NCBI RefSeq assembly: GCF_000934745.1 | Contig: NZ_JYNO01000001.1 | Location: forward strand, 620,001-684,000 | Source of the DNA: Desulfonatronum thioautotrophicum | GTDB lineage: Bacteria; Desulfobacterota; Desulfovibrionia; Desulfovibrionales; Desulfonatronaceae | DNA length: 64,000 bases | Direction: 5' to 3' | Part shown: positions 44,528-52,472 of the stretch, piece by piece | Position numbering within the stretch: the stretch's first letter is position 1 | Layout: every line of letters starts with the position of its first letter | Made by a program: the position numbers and the translations under genes | Notes under the pieces: model-generated | Seen by the model: the letters and a program-made list of their open reading frames with translations, nothing else | The model's database searches: none | What the model was told of the DNA's origin: nothing

Positions 44528-46678
44528 TCAGGGCTCGGAGCGGTATTGCTCGCGATCCTGAGTGCCTGTCTTGCCCGTGCCCAATGGGGCAACGGGCGGT
44601 GCAACCGGTGGGGCAACATGGATTTCAACCTGGCAGATGTTCCAGTTCCGGGCTGAATTGGGATCGGTTATTTCGATCCGGACAGCATTGCCTGGAATGA
44701 CCTTGTCCAGACGATATCCCTGGACGATGCGGCCGTAGTCCGGCCGGTTTCCTACAAAGACAAAGGGCTGCAAGGCGTCCGGAACCGCTTCCTTGACCAT
44801 GGTCCAGCCCTGTTTGGTCCGAACCGAGAAGTTCAGGGCCCTGGCCCGGTCATGGTGATAGCAGGTATAGTCAAGAACAATATTGGAGAGGAGGTGATCG
44901 CCGGACCACTCAATCTTAATCCATTCACCGCTTTCCTGGGAGCGCCGATTGCCCCAGCGGGTGGCGGCATCCCCGTCCACAAGATACCTGGCATTTTCCG
45001 GTTGATGCAGGGCCGTGGCGGTCAGCAAGCTTGGGTCCAGTCGCTGCTCCCTTGGCGGTGCCTGGGGAAGGGAAAAATCGTGGTAGACAATGACGTCGCC
45101 GAGTTCAACCCTCTGGGCCGTCACGCTCATCTGCTCCATATGCCGTTCAAAGACACTGGGAGTCAGGAAGCGGGCCCTCTCGGTGAGCACGAAGGCTACC
45201 CGTTCAGCCTGATCCACCTCCTCCTTGAAAGGGATCGGCCAACCCGGGAAACGCTCGTTCATGGGCTGGGCACAGATGATCTGCTTGTCCGTAAGGAAGG
45301 TTACCCGGTAGGCCATCCAGTGGGAGGCAATGCAGTGCGTAAAGTCGTTCTCGCGCAGGTAGGCCAGGGCGGGCTCCAGATCCGGGGTGCCGGCCACCCG
45401 GGCGGCGTGCTCCGGTTCCTTCCATGCGGAAATCAGTGCAAAGGTGGTGGTGACATTCAGGACAACTACCAACACAACAGCGGCACTCAGTGCATGGCGA
45501 AGCCATTTGCCGACGTTCGCGTAGACGATCCCCACCAGAAATGGAAAGGTGAAAAGCAGCGGGAAAAGATAGCGAAAGGAATGGCCATGGGCCCGGGTAC
45601 TCATCAAAAACGCGGCCAGGGTCAGCCAGGCCGTGCCGACGAAAATTTCGGCTCCGCCCAATACCGGCCAGGTTCCCCGGATCACCTGCGATCCGATTTT
45701 CCAGATACTGCATGCCGTGGCTCCAAGCAGAACAATGCAGAAAAAAACGGTCATGGGCAGGGCGAATACTTCCCCGAAGCCGAGCAGGTTCGTGGTATCC
45801 GGAAATGTCGTCGGATCAACACCCATGCCCCGGGGCAGGGTGAAGGAAAGCGTTGGTGACCAGATACGCGAGATCGCCTCGGAGAGGGCCCGGGTTCCGG
45901 CCACCGCGGTCTGGGCTCCGGGAAGCAGATACATGCCGGCCAGGTAGGGAATGAGGCCCAGACCCAGGCCCAGGGCATAGGGCGGCAGGTGGGCGAAGAT
46001 GCCTTTGAATCCGGCTCGTGTGAGGGCCACGATGCCAATGGGTAGAATCAGGCTCAATACCACCATGTTGTTGGTAAAGGCCAGGCCACAGAGTGCGCCG
46101 ATGAGCAAGACAAGGCCGGCACTGCGCAGCGAGGGCCATGTCGGGATGGCCGTGGCCAGCAGCACACCGGCCAGACACATCACCAGCGATGAATTGTTGT
46201 GGGGCAGGGAGTAGCCGAACTGGATCATCAGCAGATAGGCTGACGGGAAGAGGATCAGGGCCGCCATGGGCCACCTGCGACCTTCGGGCGCCAGTTTCCA
46301 GGCAATCCCCATCAGGAGGGCCAGGGTCAATCCCCCGGCAAGAAAGGAGAGAAATCGGGCTCCGAAGGCGTTGCGAGGCATGAGCTCCACAAGGGGGGCC
46401 ATGAGGTAGGATTCCAGTGGGAACTGGTAGGGTTGGGCCATGGCCACCAGGGGCAGTTCCCCTTGGAGAATCTGCTTGGCCATCAAGACGACAATGGCTT
46501 CGTCCGTGGTCACGGGCAGGTGGTCCAAACCGGCCTTGGCCACGGCGAACCGGATGCCCACCGCGGCCAGCAGGAAAAGGCCCAGGGCCAGACCGGCAAT
46601 GGCCAGCGCGCCGCCGCGGTTGATGCGGGAGAAGGAGAAGTTGCCCATGGTGAGGATGCCTCGGGTCCTGTTGATCAC
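44528..46678 (-). CDS. GT-C (GT39-like) membrane glycosyltransferase with C-terminal F5/8-type domain, paralogue B
   Basis: 716 aa from ATG 46678 (ATGA overlap with the upstream stop); ATG 46648 is an alternative. Closely related along its whole length to the protein at 35528-37624: 'LDHLPVTTDEAIVVLMAKQI', 'QPYQFPLESYLMAPLVEL', 'AYRVTFLTDKQIICAQPMNE' and the discoidin part 'YLVDGDAATRWGNRRSQESG'. It ends in a short Pro-rich repeat ('VAPPVAPPVAPLG') that paralogue A lacks. The Asp-Glu pair in the first periplasmic loop is the likely catalytic site. Donor and acceptor are unknown. Confidence 0.88.
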   Translation of the reverse strand: MINRTRGILTMGNFSFSRINRGGALAIAGLALGLFLLAAVGIRFAVAKAGLDHLPVTTDEAIVVLMAKQILQGELPLVAMAQPYQFPLESYLMAPLVELMPRNAFGARFLSFLAGGLTLALLMGIAWKLAPEGRRWPMAALILFPSAYLLMIQFGYSLPHNNSSLVMCLAGVLLATAIPTWPSLRSAGLVLLIGALCGLAFTNNMVVLSLILPIGIVALTRAGFKGIFAHLPPYALGLGLGLIPYLAGMYLLPGAQTAVAGTRALSEAISRIWSPTLSFTLPRGMGVDPTTFPDTTNLLGFGEVFALPMTVFFCIVLLGATACSIWKIGSQVIRGTWPVLGGAEIFVGTAWLTLAAFLMSTRAHGHSFRYLFPLLFTFPFLVGIVYANVGKWLRHALSAAVVLVVVLNVTTTFALISAWKEPEHAARVAGTPDLEPALAYLRENDFTHCIASHWMAYRVTFLTDKQIICAQPMNERFPGWPIPFKEEVDQAERVAFVLTERARFLTPSVFERHMEQMSVTAQRVELGDVIVYHDFSLPQAPPREQRLDPSLLTATALHQPENARYLVDGDAATRWGNRRSQESGEWIKIEWSGDHLLSNIVLDYTCYHHDRARALNFSVRTKQGWTMVKEAVPDALQPFVFVGNRPDYGRIVQGYRLDKVIPGNAVRIEITDPNSARNWNICQVEIHVAPPVAPPVAPLGTGKTGTQDREQYRSEP

Positions 46679-47502
46679 GATTCTCGCGGCGAGCGGTGCT
46701 TACCGGTGAATTGCAGCTGGAGCGTCTTCAGCAGAACGCTGCCGTAACTTCGCCGATGGCCCACAATCCGGCTTCCAGTAAGGGAGGGCTGCTTCCGTAA
46801 AAGCTCGCGGAGCAGATCAGCCGGCGTATCCGGGGAAAAGCGCGTATCCGTGGAAAGGGCAAAGCTGCCCACAAGCTGTTCTTCGCCAGGCAAGGGCAGT
46901 GGGTCTGACCCAGCCGTCAGGCCAAAACCCAGATCGCGAGCCAGGCGCATCAGTCGCGGCAATGGGCCCGGAGCCGGACGCATGGCCGAGTCACCCAGCA
47001 GAAACCGGCCCGGCGGGGTAGTGCGGAGCAGGTTTTCAAGAGTCCGCCCTCGCTTGAAAAGCCATTTGCCCACGGCCCAGGGGAGCACGGGGGTGCCGCC
47101 GGCTGCCTCGATCCGGGCCAAGGCTTGGGGCAGGGGGAGGCCGTCCGGCACCGGGGCGCTCATGGCCAGCCCGAGGACCTCCAGACGTTCCTCCGTGGCG
47201 ATCTGGCGGCCCGGAACAATGTGCAACTCGCCGTGGTCGGCATGGGAAACAGTCAGGCAGGATGCTGACCGCGCGGTGCGTAGGGACCAGTCGCCAGGCA
47301 TGGGGATCTGCCCGTTCAGGATTTGTTGATACCAATCGCACCCGGCGGACTCGGCCAGGTAGAGCACACGAATCGGCAAAGGGTGGGCGGTTGCCGAGGT
47401 CGTCGAGCTGACACAGCGATCCAGGTTGCGGCAGGCCTGCACCAGGAACGCGTGGAGATCATAGTGGGGATAGATGTGGACGTGCGTATCGGCGATGGTC
47501 AT
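46675..47502 (-). CDS. Metal-dependent hydrolase-like protein
   Basis: 275 aa. The N-terminus 'MTIADTHVHIYPHYDLHAFL' has the HxH metal motif of amidohydrolase/PHP-type enzymes. 'PVLPWAVGKWLFKRGRTLEN' and 'LLGDSAMRPAP' could supply further ligands; 'GLTAGSDPLPLPGEE' resembles the late Asp-containing strand. No specific reaction can be named. It heads the leftward gene train that runs to 31 kb, coupled by ATGA overlap to the GT-C gene. Confidence 0.75.
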   Translation of the reverse strand: MTIADTHVHIYPHYDLHAFLVQACRNLDRCVSSTTSATAHPLPIRVLYLAESAGCDWYQQILNGQIPMPGDWSLRTARSASCLTVSHADHGELHIVPGRQIATEERLEVLGLAMSAPVPDGLPLPQALARIEAAGGTPVLPWAVGKWLFKRGRTLENLLRTTPPGRFLLGDSAMRPAPGPLPRLMRLARDLGFGLTAGSDPLPLPGEEQLVGSFALSTDTRFSPDTPADLLRELLRKQPSLTGSRIVGHRRSYGSVLLKTLQLQFTGKHRSPRES

Positions 47503-47668
47503 AACGGAAAAATCGATGGAGACCGGACCAAAAATGTCGGGACGAGTCCATTCGTGCAGCCGGGGATCGTTACGGGGACGGTTCCCGGATGGTCATGCCC
47601 GAAAAGGACTGCATATCAGTATGGCAGAAGCTGTCTTGAGAAACTTGCTTGGCAAGCGACTGACGAAT

Positions 47669-47697
47669 TTGCCATTCTATATCTTTCCGTCTAGAAT
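47669..47697 (+). promoter_or_regulatory. Sigma70-like promoter candidate for the methyltransferase gene
   Basis: TTGCCA (47669-47674), 17-nt spacer, TAGAAT (47692-47697). Both hexamers are four or more matches to consensus at the ideal spacing. Transcription would begin near 47704, giving a leader of about 150 nt that includes the 18-bp palindrome. Confidence 0.45.
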
Positions 47698-47756
47698 TAC
47701 AAGAAACGATTCCGTCAGCTTGGCAGGCAATGCAAAGCTCGTTGTCCAAACAAACG

Positions 47757-47774
47757 GCAATTGCATGCAATTGC
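47757..47774. repeat. 18-bp perfect palindrome, candidate operator
   Basis: GCAATTGCATGCAATTGC is fully self-complementary and sits between the promoter candidate and the methyltransferase start. It could be a repressor site; the regulator is unknown. Confidence 0.5.
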
Positions 47775-47850
47775 GCAAAGCTCTCGCTGCGCATCCCTCC
47801 TTCGGCTTGGGGATCTTGGTCTCCAAAGTCGAACAACCTTTTTGAAATCC

Positions 47851-48576
47851 ATGCATTCAGACACCATGCACGAAGCTCCAGACATTGAAACCGCTTCAGA
47901 CGACTATGCCAGGCGATTTGCCGGACCGGTGGGGGCCTGGATGCTGCAGGTTCAGGAAACCATTGTTCTGGATTTGCTTAAGGAGGCCACCAAGGCGTCC
48001 ATTCTGGACGTGGGAGGCGGGCACGGGCAGTTGGCGATTCCCCTGTGCAACAGGGGATTTTCCGTAACGGTGCACGGTAGCGACGCTGTCTGCGCCGAGC
48101 GAATCCAGCCCCAGCTCCAACAGGGTCGGTGCCGCTTTATCACCGGAAACATCCTCCATATTCCCGTGGAGGACCATGCCTACGACATCGTGCTCTGCTT
48201 CCGTCTGCTGACCCATTGCGACGCGTGGCAGGAATTGGTCCGAGAACTGTGCCGGATCGCCAGGTTTCGGATCATCATCGACTATCCCACGTCCCAAAGC
48301 GTGAACTCCATGGCGCCGGCGTTGTTTTCCGCGAAAAAACGGTTGGAGGGCAATACCCGGACCTGGCATTCCTTTACCCACTCGGAAGTCGAGCAGGCAT
48401 TTGCCGGGAATGGTTTTGCCCTGGGCAGCCTGCAAAAGCAGTTTTTTCTGCCCATGGCCCTGCACCGCACCTTGCGTCTGGCCCCACTTTCCAGAGTGCT
48501 GGAGGGCGTGTGTCACCGGCTTGGCCTGACCAGAGCCTACGGCTCTCCAGTCATCGCGGAATTCATCCGGATCTGA
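47851..48576 (+). CDS. Class I SAM-dependent methyltransferase
   Basis: 241 aa from ATG 47851; ATG 47866 is possible, and an ORF start at 47761 lies within the palindrome and is unlikely. Motif I is 'SILDVGGGHGQLAIPLCNRG' (about residues 50-69), motif II/III region 'SVTVHGSDAVCAERI', and 'HIPVEDHAYDIVLCFRLLTH' is the post-II motif. C-terminal hydrophobic stretch near 'LPMALHRTLRLAPLSRVLEG'. Substrate unknown; the epimerase gene follows after 14 bp, so the two are probably co-transcribed. Confidence 0.88.
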   Translation: MHSDTMHEAPDIETASDDYARRFAGPVGAWMLQVQETIVLDLLKEATKASILDVGGGHGQLAIPLCNRGFSVTVHGSDAVCAERIQPQLQQGRCRFITGNILHIPVEDHAYDIVLCFRLLTHCDAWQELVRELCRIARFRIIIDYPTSQSVNSMAPALFSAKKRLEGNTRTWHSFTHSEVEQAFAGNGFALGSLQKQFFLPMALHRTLRLAPLSRVLEGVCHRLGLTRAYGSPVIAEFIRI

Positions 48577-48590
48577 ATAAAGGATGCACC

Positions 48591-49607
48591 ATGCAACCCA
48601 TTGAGCTTCTTGACAAGGCTCCGGTACTGGTTACCGGGGCATCCGGCTTTACCGGCAGCCTGCTGGTCAGGAAACTGGTGCAGGCCGGGGCCCAGGTGCG
48701 GGCCATCGCCCGGGCATCCTCCCGGACTGAACACCTGAAGGACCTGCCCATTACCTGGTTTCGCGGAGACGTCTTTGACCCGGCCACGATTGCCCAGGCC
48801 AGTGAGCGCGTCCAATATGTTTTTCACGTGGCCGCCGCCTACAGGCAGGCCAAGGTCTCGGACGATTTTTATCGCCAGGTGCATTTGGACAGCACGCAAC
48901 AGCTGGCCCGAGCCGTGGCCGGTCAGGAGAATTTTCGGCGCTTCGTCCATGTTTCCACGGTCGGGGTGCATGGGCACATCGCCCACCCTCCTGCAAACGA
49001 GTCCTACCACTTTGATCCCGAGGACATGTACCAGAAGACCAAGGCGGACGCGGAACTCTGGATCCGGGAGTTTGCGGGCCAGGGAGGCCTGCCGCTGGCG
49101 GTCATCCGGCCGTGCGCCATTTACGGGCCTGGTGATATGCGGCTACTCAAGTTGTTCAAGCTGGCTCTCGGACCGGTCTATCCATTGCTGGGCAAGGGCA
49201 AAAGCCTCTACCACTTGGTGCATGTCGAGGATCTTACCGAAATCATGATCCAGGCCGCGATCCATCCGGCGGCCCAGGGCCATGTGTTCATTGCCGGAAA
49301 CCCCCAGGCCGTAACCCTGGAGCGGATGGGCCGCATTGTTGCCGAGACCTTCGGCAAAAAACTGCGCGTGGTTCGCCTGCCGGCCTGGCCGTTTTTCGCC
49401 TTGGCCGCAGTGTGCGAAACGGTCTGCAAACCCTTGGGCATCGAACCGCCCTTGTACAAGCGACGGGTGGCCTTTTACACCAAGGACCGCTCCTTTGATA
49501 CGCGCAAGCTGCGCGATGTACTGGGATACCAGGTGAAATGGTCTGAAGAGGAAGGTTTGGCCGAAACCGCGCGCTGGTACCGGGATCACGGCCTGTTGCG
49601 GGTTTGA
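48591..49607 (+). CDS. NAD-dependent epimerase/dehydratase family protein
   Basis: 338-aa extended SDR. AAAGGATG precedes the ATG at 48591; the longer frame to 48129 overlaps the methyltransferase and is discarded. 'VLVTGASGFTGSLLVRKLV' (Rossmann GxxGxxG, residues 12-30), 'FRGDVFDPATI', 'FHVAAAYRQAKV' and the catalytic Tyr-Lys in 'MYQKTKADAELW' are visible, with 'VIRPCAIYGPGDMRLLKLF' after. This subgroup includes NDP-sugar epimerases and 3-beta-HSD-like enzymes acting on lipids, so substrate class stays open. Confidence 0.9.
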   Translation: MQPIELLDKAPVLVTGASGFTGSLLVRKLVQAGAQVRAIARASSRTEHLKDLPITWFRGDVFDPATIAQASERVQYVFHVAAAYRQAKVSDDFYRQVHLDSTQQLARAVAGQENFRRFVHVSTVGVHGHIAHPPANESYHFDPEDMYQKTKADAELWIREFAGQGGLPLAVIRPCAIYGPGDMRLLKLFKLALGPVYPLLGKGKSLYHLVHVEDLTEIMIQAAIHPAAQGHVFIAGNPQAVTLERMGRIVAETFGKKLRVVRLPAWPFFALAAVCETVCKPLGIEPPLYKRRVAFYTKDRSFDTRKLRDVLGYQVKWSEEEGLAETARWYRDHGLLRV

Positions 49608-49647
49608 TGTTCTCCCGCCTTGCGTTGTTCAGCCGCGCCCCCATACG

Positions 49648-50292
49648 ATGCCGTCGCCAGTAGCCCATGCCGTCGCGGGAGTCACCACCTACCTCGCCTT
49701 TGTGCCCCGGACCCCGTTGCCGTGGACGACACGGGCAACTTTTCTGGGGGCCTGCGTCTTCCTGGCGGTCTTTCCGGATCTGGATTTTCTTCCAGGGCTC
49801 ATTGTCGGGGCTCCGAACCAGTTTCATCAAGGTCCAAGCCACAGTCTGCTGGTGGTGGCCCTGGTCTGGCTTGCGGTGCTTGCCCTGCTCTCTGTCCGGC
49901 GTCGGACCTGGCTCCGGGGCCTTTCCCGGCAGACATTGTTGCTGGGCACCGCCCTGGCGGCCTTCTCGCATCCGTTTCTGGATTATTTCAGCATCGGCAA
50001 CGGCATCCCGTTGTTCTGGCCCTTGGATTCCAGTACCTATGCGTCGCCCTGGCCCCTGTTCCTGAACGTGACCCGGGACAACGTTCCTGGAGCCGCCTTC
50101 TTTCTCAGCCTTTTCAGCCTGCACAATCTGTTGGCTCTTTCCCGCGAACTTCTTTTCAGCGTTGCACTGCTGACCCTGGTCGCCGGTCTGCGCCAATACC
50201 AACAACCCGCCTGGGCCTGGGTGCTTTCAGGAATAGCGCTGATAATGGTTCTGGTGTTGGTCGAGCCGGGTTGGACAGCGGCTGCGTTTTGA
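49648..50292 (+). CDS. YdjM-like membrane-bound metal-dependent hydrolase (DUF457)
   Basis: 214-aa protein with about five hydrophobic helices. Family motifs: 'MPSPVAHAVAGVTTYLAFV' (first His), 'VFPDLDFLPGLIVG' (Asp pair), 'HQGPSHSLLVV' (His pair) and 'FSHPFLDYFSIGN' (His/Asp). These form the metal site of the YdjM/YfhO-unrelated phospholipase-like DUF457 group. Substrate likely a lipid. It starts 40 bp after the epimerase. Its last 66 bp overlap the convergent SGNH hydrolase gene. Confidence 0.88.
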   Translation: MPSPVAHAVAGVTTYLAFVPRTPLPWTTRATFLGACVFLAVFPDLDFLPGLIVGAPNQFHQGPSHSLLVVALVWLAVLALLSVRRRTWLRGLSRQTLLLGTALAAFSHPFLDYFSIGNGIPLFWPLDSSTYASPWPLFLNVTRDNVPGAAFFLSLFSLHNLLALSRELLFSVALLTLVAGLRQYQQPAWAWVLSGIALIMVLVLVEPGWTAAAF

Positions 50293-51102
50293 AACGTTCC
50301 ACGCAGCGTAGAGCCCCAGAAAACCCAGCAAAACCAGCAAGTCATAACTTCCTTTTCCGCCACCGACCACGCACCCTCCACCGCCGGAAGAGCCGGGATC
50401 TTCCTTCAGCGTGTCGAAGAAGGTTTTTGCAAGCAGAAAGTAGCCGTCCTTGTTCGGGTGAATCCCATTGTCGCTGATGAGTGATGCATCCCAGGCAAAA
50501 GCTTCTTCAAGGTCAACCAGCAGGATGCCCTCTTCTGTGGCCATCACGCGAATTCGTTGATTCAAGTCCATGACGCCACGGGTTTTCCATCCCCGTGGTC
50601 CGAAGACCGGAGTCAAGGTGGCGACGACAGGTATGGTTTGGTTTTCCTTTGCCGCGCGAACCATGAATCGCAGGTTTTCAAGAATATCCGCGTTGTCCCG
50701 CTCTCCGATATCGTTCACGCCATAGAGGATGAGCAGGTAGCCCGGCTTGTACCGCTGCAGAAGCCCGTTCACCCGGGTCACACCCAATGTGCTCCGACTC
50801 CCGGAAACACCGTCATTGATCACGGTTTTACCGAGTAATTGCTGCAAAACCGCGGGATAACTTTCCTCAGACGCGACCCCGGCCCCGAAGGTGATACTGT
50901 CGCCCATGCAAAGATAGACATCCGGGTTGTTTTCGCCAAAATCAAAATCCTGGCTCGGACTGATTGCGGCAGGCTCGCGCCCGGGCAGGGCCCCCTGTGC
51001 CACAAGCGGGAAGAAAATGAGCCAGAGCGCGAAAAGCCCCGCGCACTGTGCGGCAAACATCCAGCACCGTCTTTTTTGGGCAATACGGGGTAACATATAC
51101 AT
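50227..51102 (-). CDS. Secreted SGNH/GDSL hydrolase with C-terminal sorting-signal-like tail
   Basis: 291 aa from ATG 51102, chosen for GAGGAG 6 nt upstream. A signal peptide covers about residues 12-38. Block I 'YLCMGDSITFGAGVASEESY', block II 'INDGVSGSRSTLG', block III 'LILYGVNDIGERDN' and block V 'NGIHPNKDGYFLLA' make an intact Ser-Asp-His esterase. The end is Gly-rich with a single Cys ('SSGGGGCVVGGGKGSY'), then a hydrophobic helix and a basic tail ('NVSKRSRCP'), the layout of C-terminal sorting signals processed by envelope proteases. Convergently overlaps the YdjM-like gene by 66 bp. Confidence 0.9.
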   Translation of the reverse strand: MYMLPRIAQKRRCWMFAAQCAGLFALWLIFFPLVAQGALPGREPAAISPSQDFDFGENNPDVYLCMGDSITFGAGVASEESYPAVLQQLLGKTVINDGVSGSRSTLGVTRVNGLLQRYKPGYLLILYGVNDIGERDNADILENLRFMVRAAKENQTIPVVATLTPVFGPRGWKTRGVMDLNQRIRVMATEEGILLVDLEEAFAWDASLISDNGIHPNKDGYFLLAKTFFDTLKEDPGSSGGGGCVVGGGKGSYDLLVLLGFLGLYAAWNVSKRSRCPTRLDQHQNHYQRYS

Positions 51103-51180
51103 TTTGAACTCCTCATTTGGGTGAGTTCTGGTGGGGATGCCAATCGGATAATGTTGCTCCGAAAAGGGCATGGAGATCCA

Positions 51181-51588
51181 TCAGGAACGCACTGTGGCTA
51201 CCCGAAATACATAGAACTTTTGCATGATGAACGCGAGAATCATCAGGGAACTGAAAGCAATGACCTGTCCCAGGTAGGGGTTGATGCCGAGAATGTCCAC
51301 AAAAAAAACCAAAATAATGAGGTTGCCCAAAAAAAGCAGAACGTAGGTGCCGATCATCTTTCCGAACATGGTTGACGTGGTCTTGGCCCGCACCTGAAAT
51401 GTAAAGCGTTTATTCATGAAAAAGCTGAAGCAAATTCCAAAGGCATACTCCGCGGCCAGGGCCAGCAAGTAATGCCAGCCCATGGCAATCAGTAGAAAAT
51501 ACAACGCCAAGGTCAAAACCACGTTGATCATGCCAATGGCGTTGAAGGTCAAAAACTGGATCAATGCACGATTTTTTTGATGGTCCAT
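51181..51588 (-). CDS. GtrA-like membrane protein, copy 2
   Basis: 135 aa from ATG 51588, overlapping the end of the GT2 gene by 28 bp; the longer frame to 51843 lies inside that gene. Four helices with 'FLTFNAIGMINVVLTLALYF', 'EYAFGICFSFFMNKRFTFQ' and an ending 'FIMQKFYVFR', all typical of GtrA. Presumed flippase partner of the GT2 encoded just upstream. Confidence 0.9.
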   Translation of the reverse strand: MDHQKNRALIQFLTFNAIGMINVVLTLALYFLLIAMGWHYLLALAAEYAFGICFSFFMNKRFTFQVRAKTTSTMFGKMIGTYVLLFLGNLIILVFFVDILGINPYLGQVIAFSSLMILAFIMQKFYVFRVATVRS

Positions 51589-52472
51589 TGCGGGGCGTTG
51601 TTCGTTGTCAAATAATGTTTGCCCAGGTACTCGCTGATCAGTCCAAGAAATATCAGCTGGATTCCGGAAAAAAAGGTTATGGCCACCATGATTGAAGCCC
51701 ATCCTTGGCTGGTTTCCGGGCGGATCAATTTTTCCAGGATGAAGTAGACGATCAAAAGCAGGCTGAAAAGGGATATGCTCAGCCCCAGAAGAGTGAAGAC
51801 CCGCAGTGGCTTGATGGAAAAGTTGATGAACATGTTCAGCCAAAGGGAGATCAGTTTTTTCATGGTATAGTTGGACCGTCCCTCTTTGCGTTTGTCGTGG
51901 CGGACGAGAACAGTGGAAATATTGCTGGTCACCCGCAGGAGTAAGCCGTCTACGTAGGGAAAGGGACCCGTGTACTTGATGATTTCCTCGATAACCTCAC
52001 GCCTGATGGCCTTGAAGCTGGACAGATAAAGGTTCGCCGGCTTGTTCAACAGCCATGTGCAGGTTATGTCGTTGAATTTGCTTCCGATATTACGAAAGAG
52101 GCTGTCGTTCTTGGCTTCAAAGCGGGAATAAACCACATCATAGCCCTTTTCCAGTTCTCTGACCAACTGATTGATTTCCTCGGGCGGATTTTGGAAGTCA
52201 TCGTCGATGATCACGGCACAGTCGCCGCTGATGTGGTTCAGTGCGCACATCACGGCATTATGCTCTCCGAAATTTTTGCGCAGGGATATGAACCGTACGT
52301 TGGTTCGGGAACGGGCCAGCTGCTCACAGACGCTTTCACTGTCATCCTTGCTGCCGTCGTTGACCAGAACAAACTCCAGATCCTGGTCAGCAAGTTGGTG
52401 TTCCACGGCCTCAACCAGCCGTGCTATGGTCTGGGCGCCGTTGTAGACGGGAATGCAAATGGAAATCTTCAT
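51561..52472 (-). CDS. GtrB/DPM1-like polyprenyl-phosphate glycosyltransferase (GT2)
   Basis: 303 aa. 'ISICIPVYNGAQTIARLVEA', 'FVLVNDGSKDDSESV' and 'AVIIDDDFQNPPEEINQL' are the donor-binding and DxD motifs. Two C-terminal helices (about 225-295) precede 'GLISEYLGKHYLTTNNAPQW', as in bactoprenol-sugar transferases. Linked by 4-bp overlap to the aminotransferase gene, so its donor may be the deoxyamino sugar made by this operon. Confidence 0.93.
   Translation of the reverse strand: MKISICIPVYNGAQTIARLVEAVEHQLADQDLEFVLVNDGSKDDSESVCEQLARSRTNVRFISLRKNFGEHNAVMCALNHISGDCAVIIDDDFQNPPEEINQLVRELEKGYDVVYSRFEAKNDSLFRNIGSKFNDITCTWLLNKPANLYLSSFKAIRREVIEEIIKYTGPFPYVDGLLLRVTSNISTVLVRHDKRKEGRSNYTMKKLISLWLNMFINFSIKPLRVFTLLGLSISLFSLLLIVYFILEKLIRPETSQGWASIMVAITFFSGIQLIFLGLISEYLGKHYLTTNNAPQWTIKKIVH

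Larger units (their letters stand above)
47503..47850. other. Divergent intergenic region (348 bp)
   Basis: Lies between the leftward hydrolase-like gene and the rightward methyltransferase gene. It holds one good promoter candidate for the rightward side (47669-47697) and an 18-bp palindrome (47757-47774). An 88-codon leftward frame (47570-47836) has no recognisable protein features and is not called. Confidence 0.7.

Noticed and set aside
43593-44561. 322-codon rightward open frame opposite the GT4 gene
   Set aside because: Shadow of the GT4 coding strand with no protein-like features.
47570-47836. 88-codon leftward frame in the 348-bp intergenic region
   Set aside because: No ribosome site, no recognisable motif, and it overlaps the palindrome and promoter candidate for the opposite gene.
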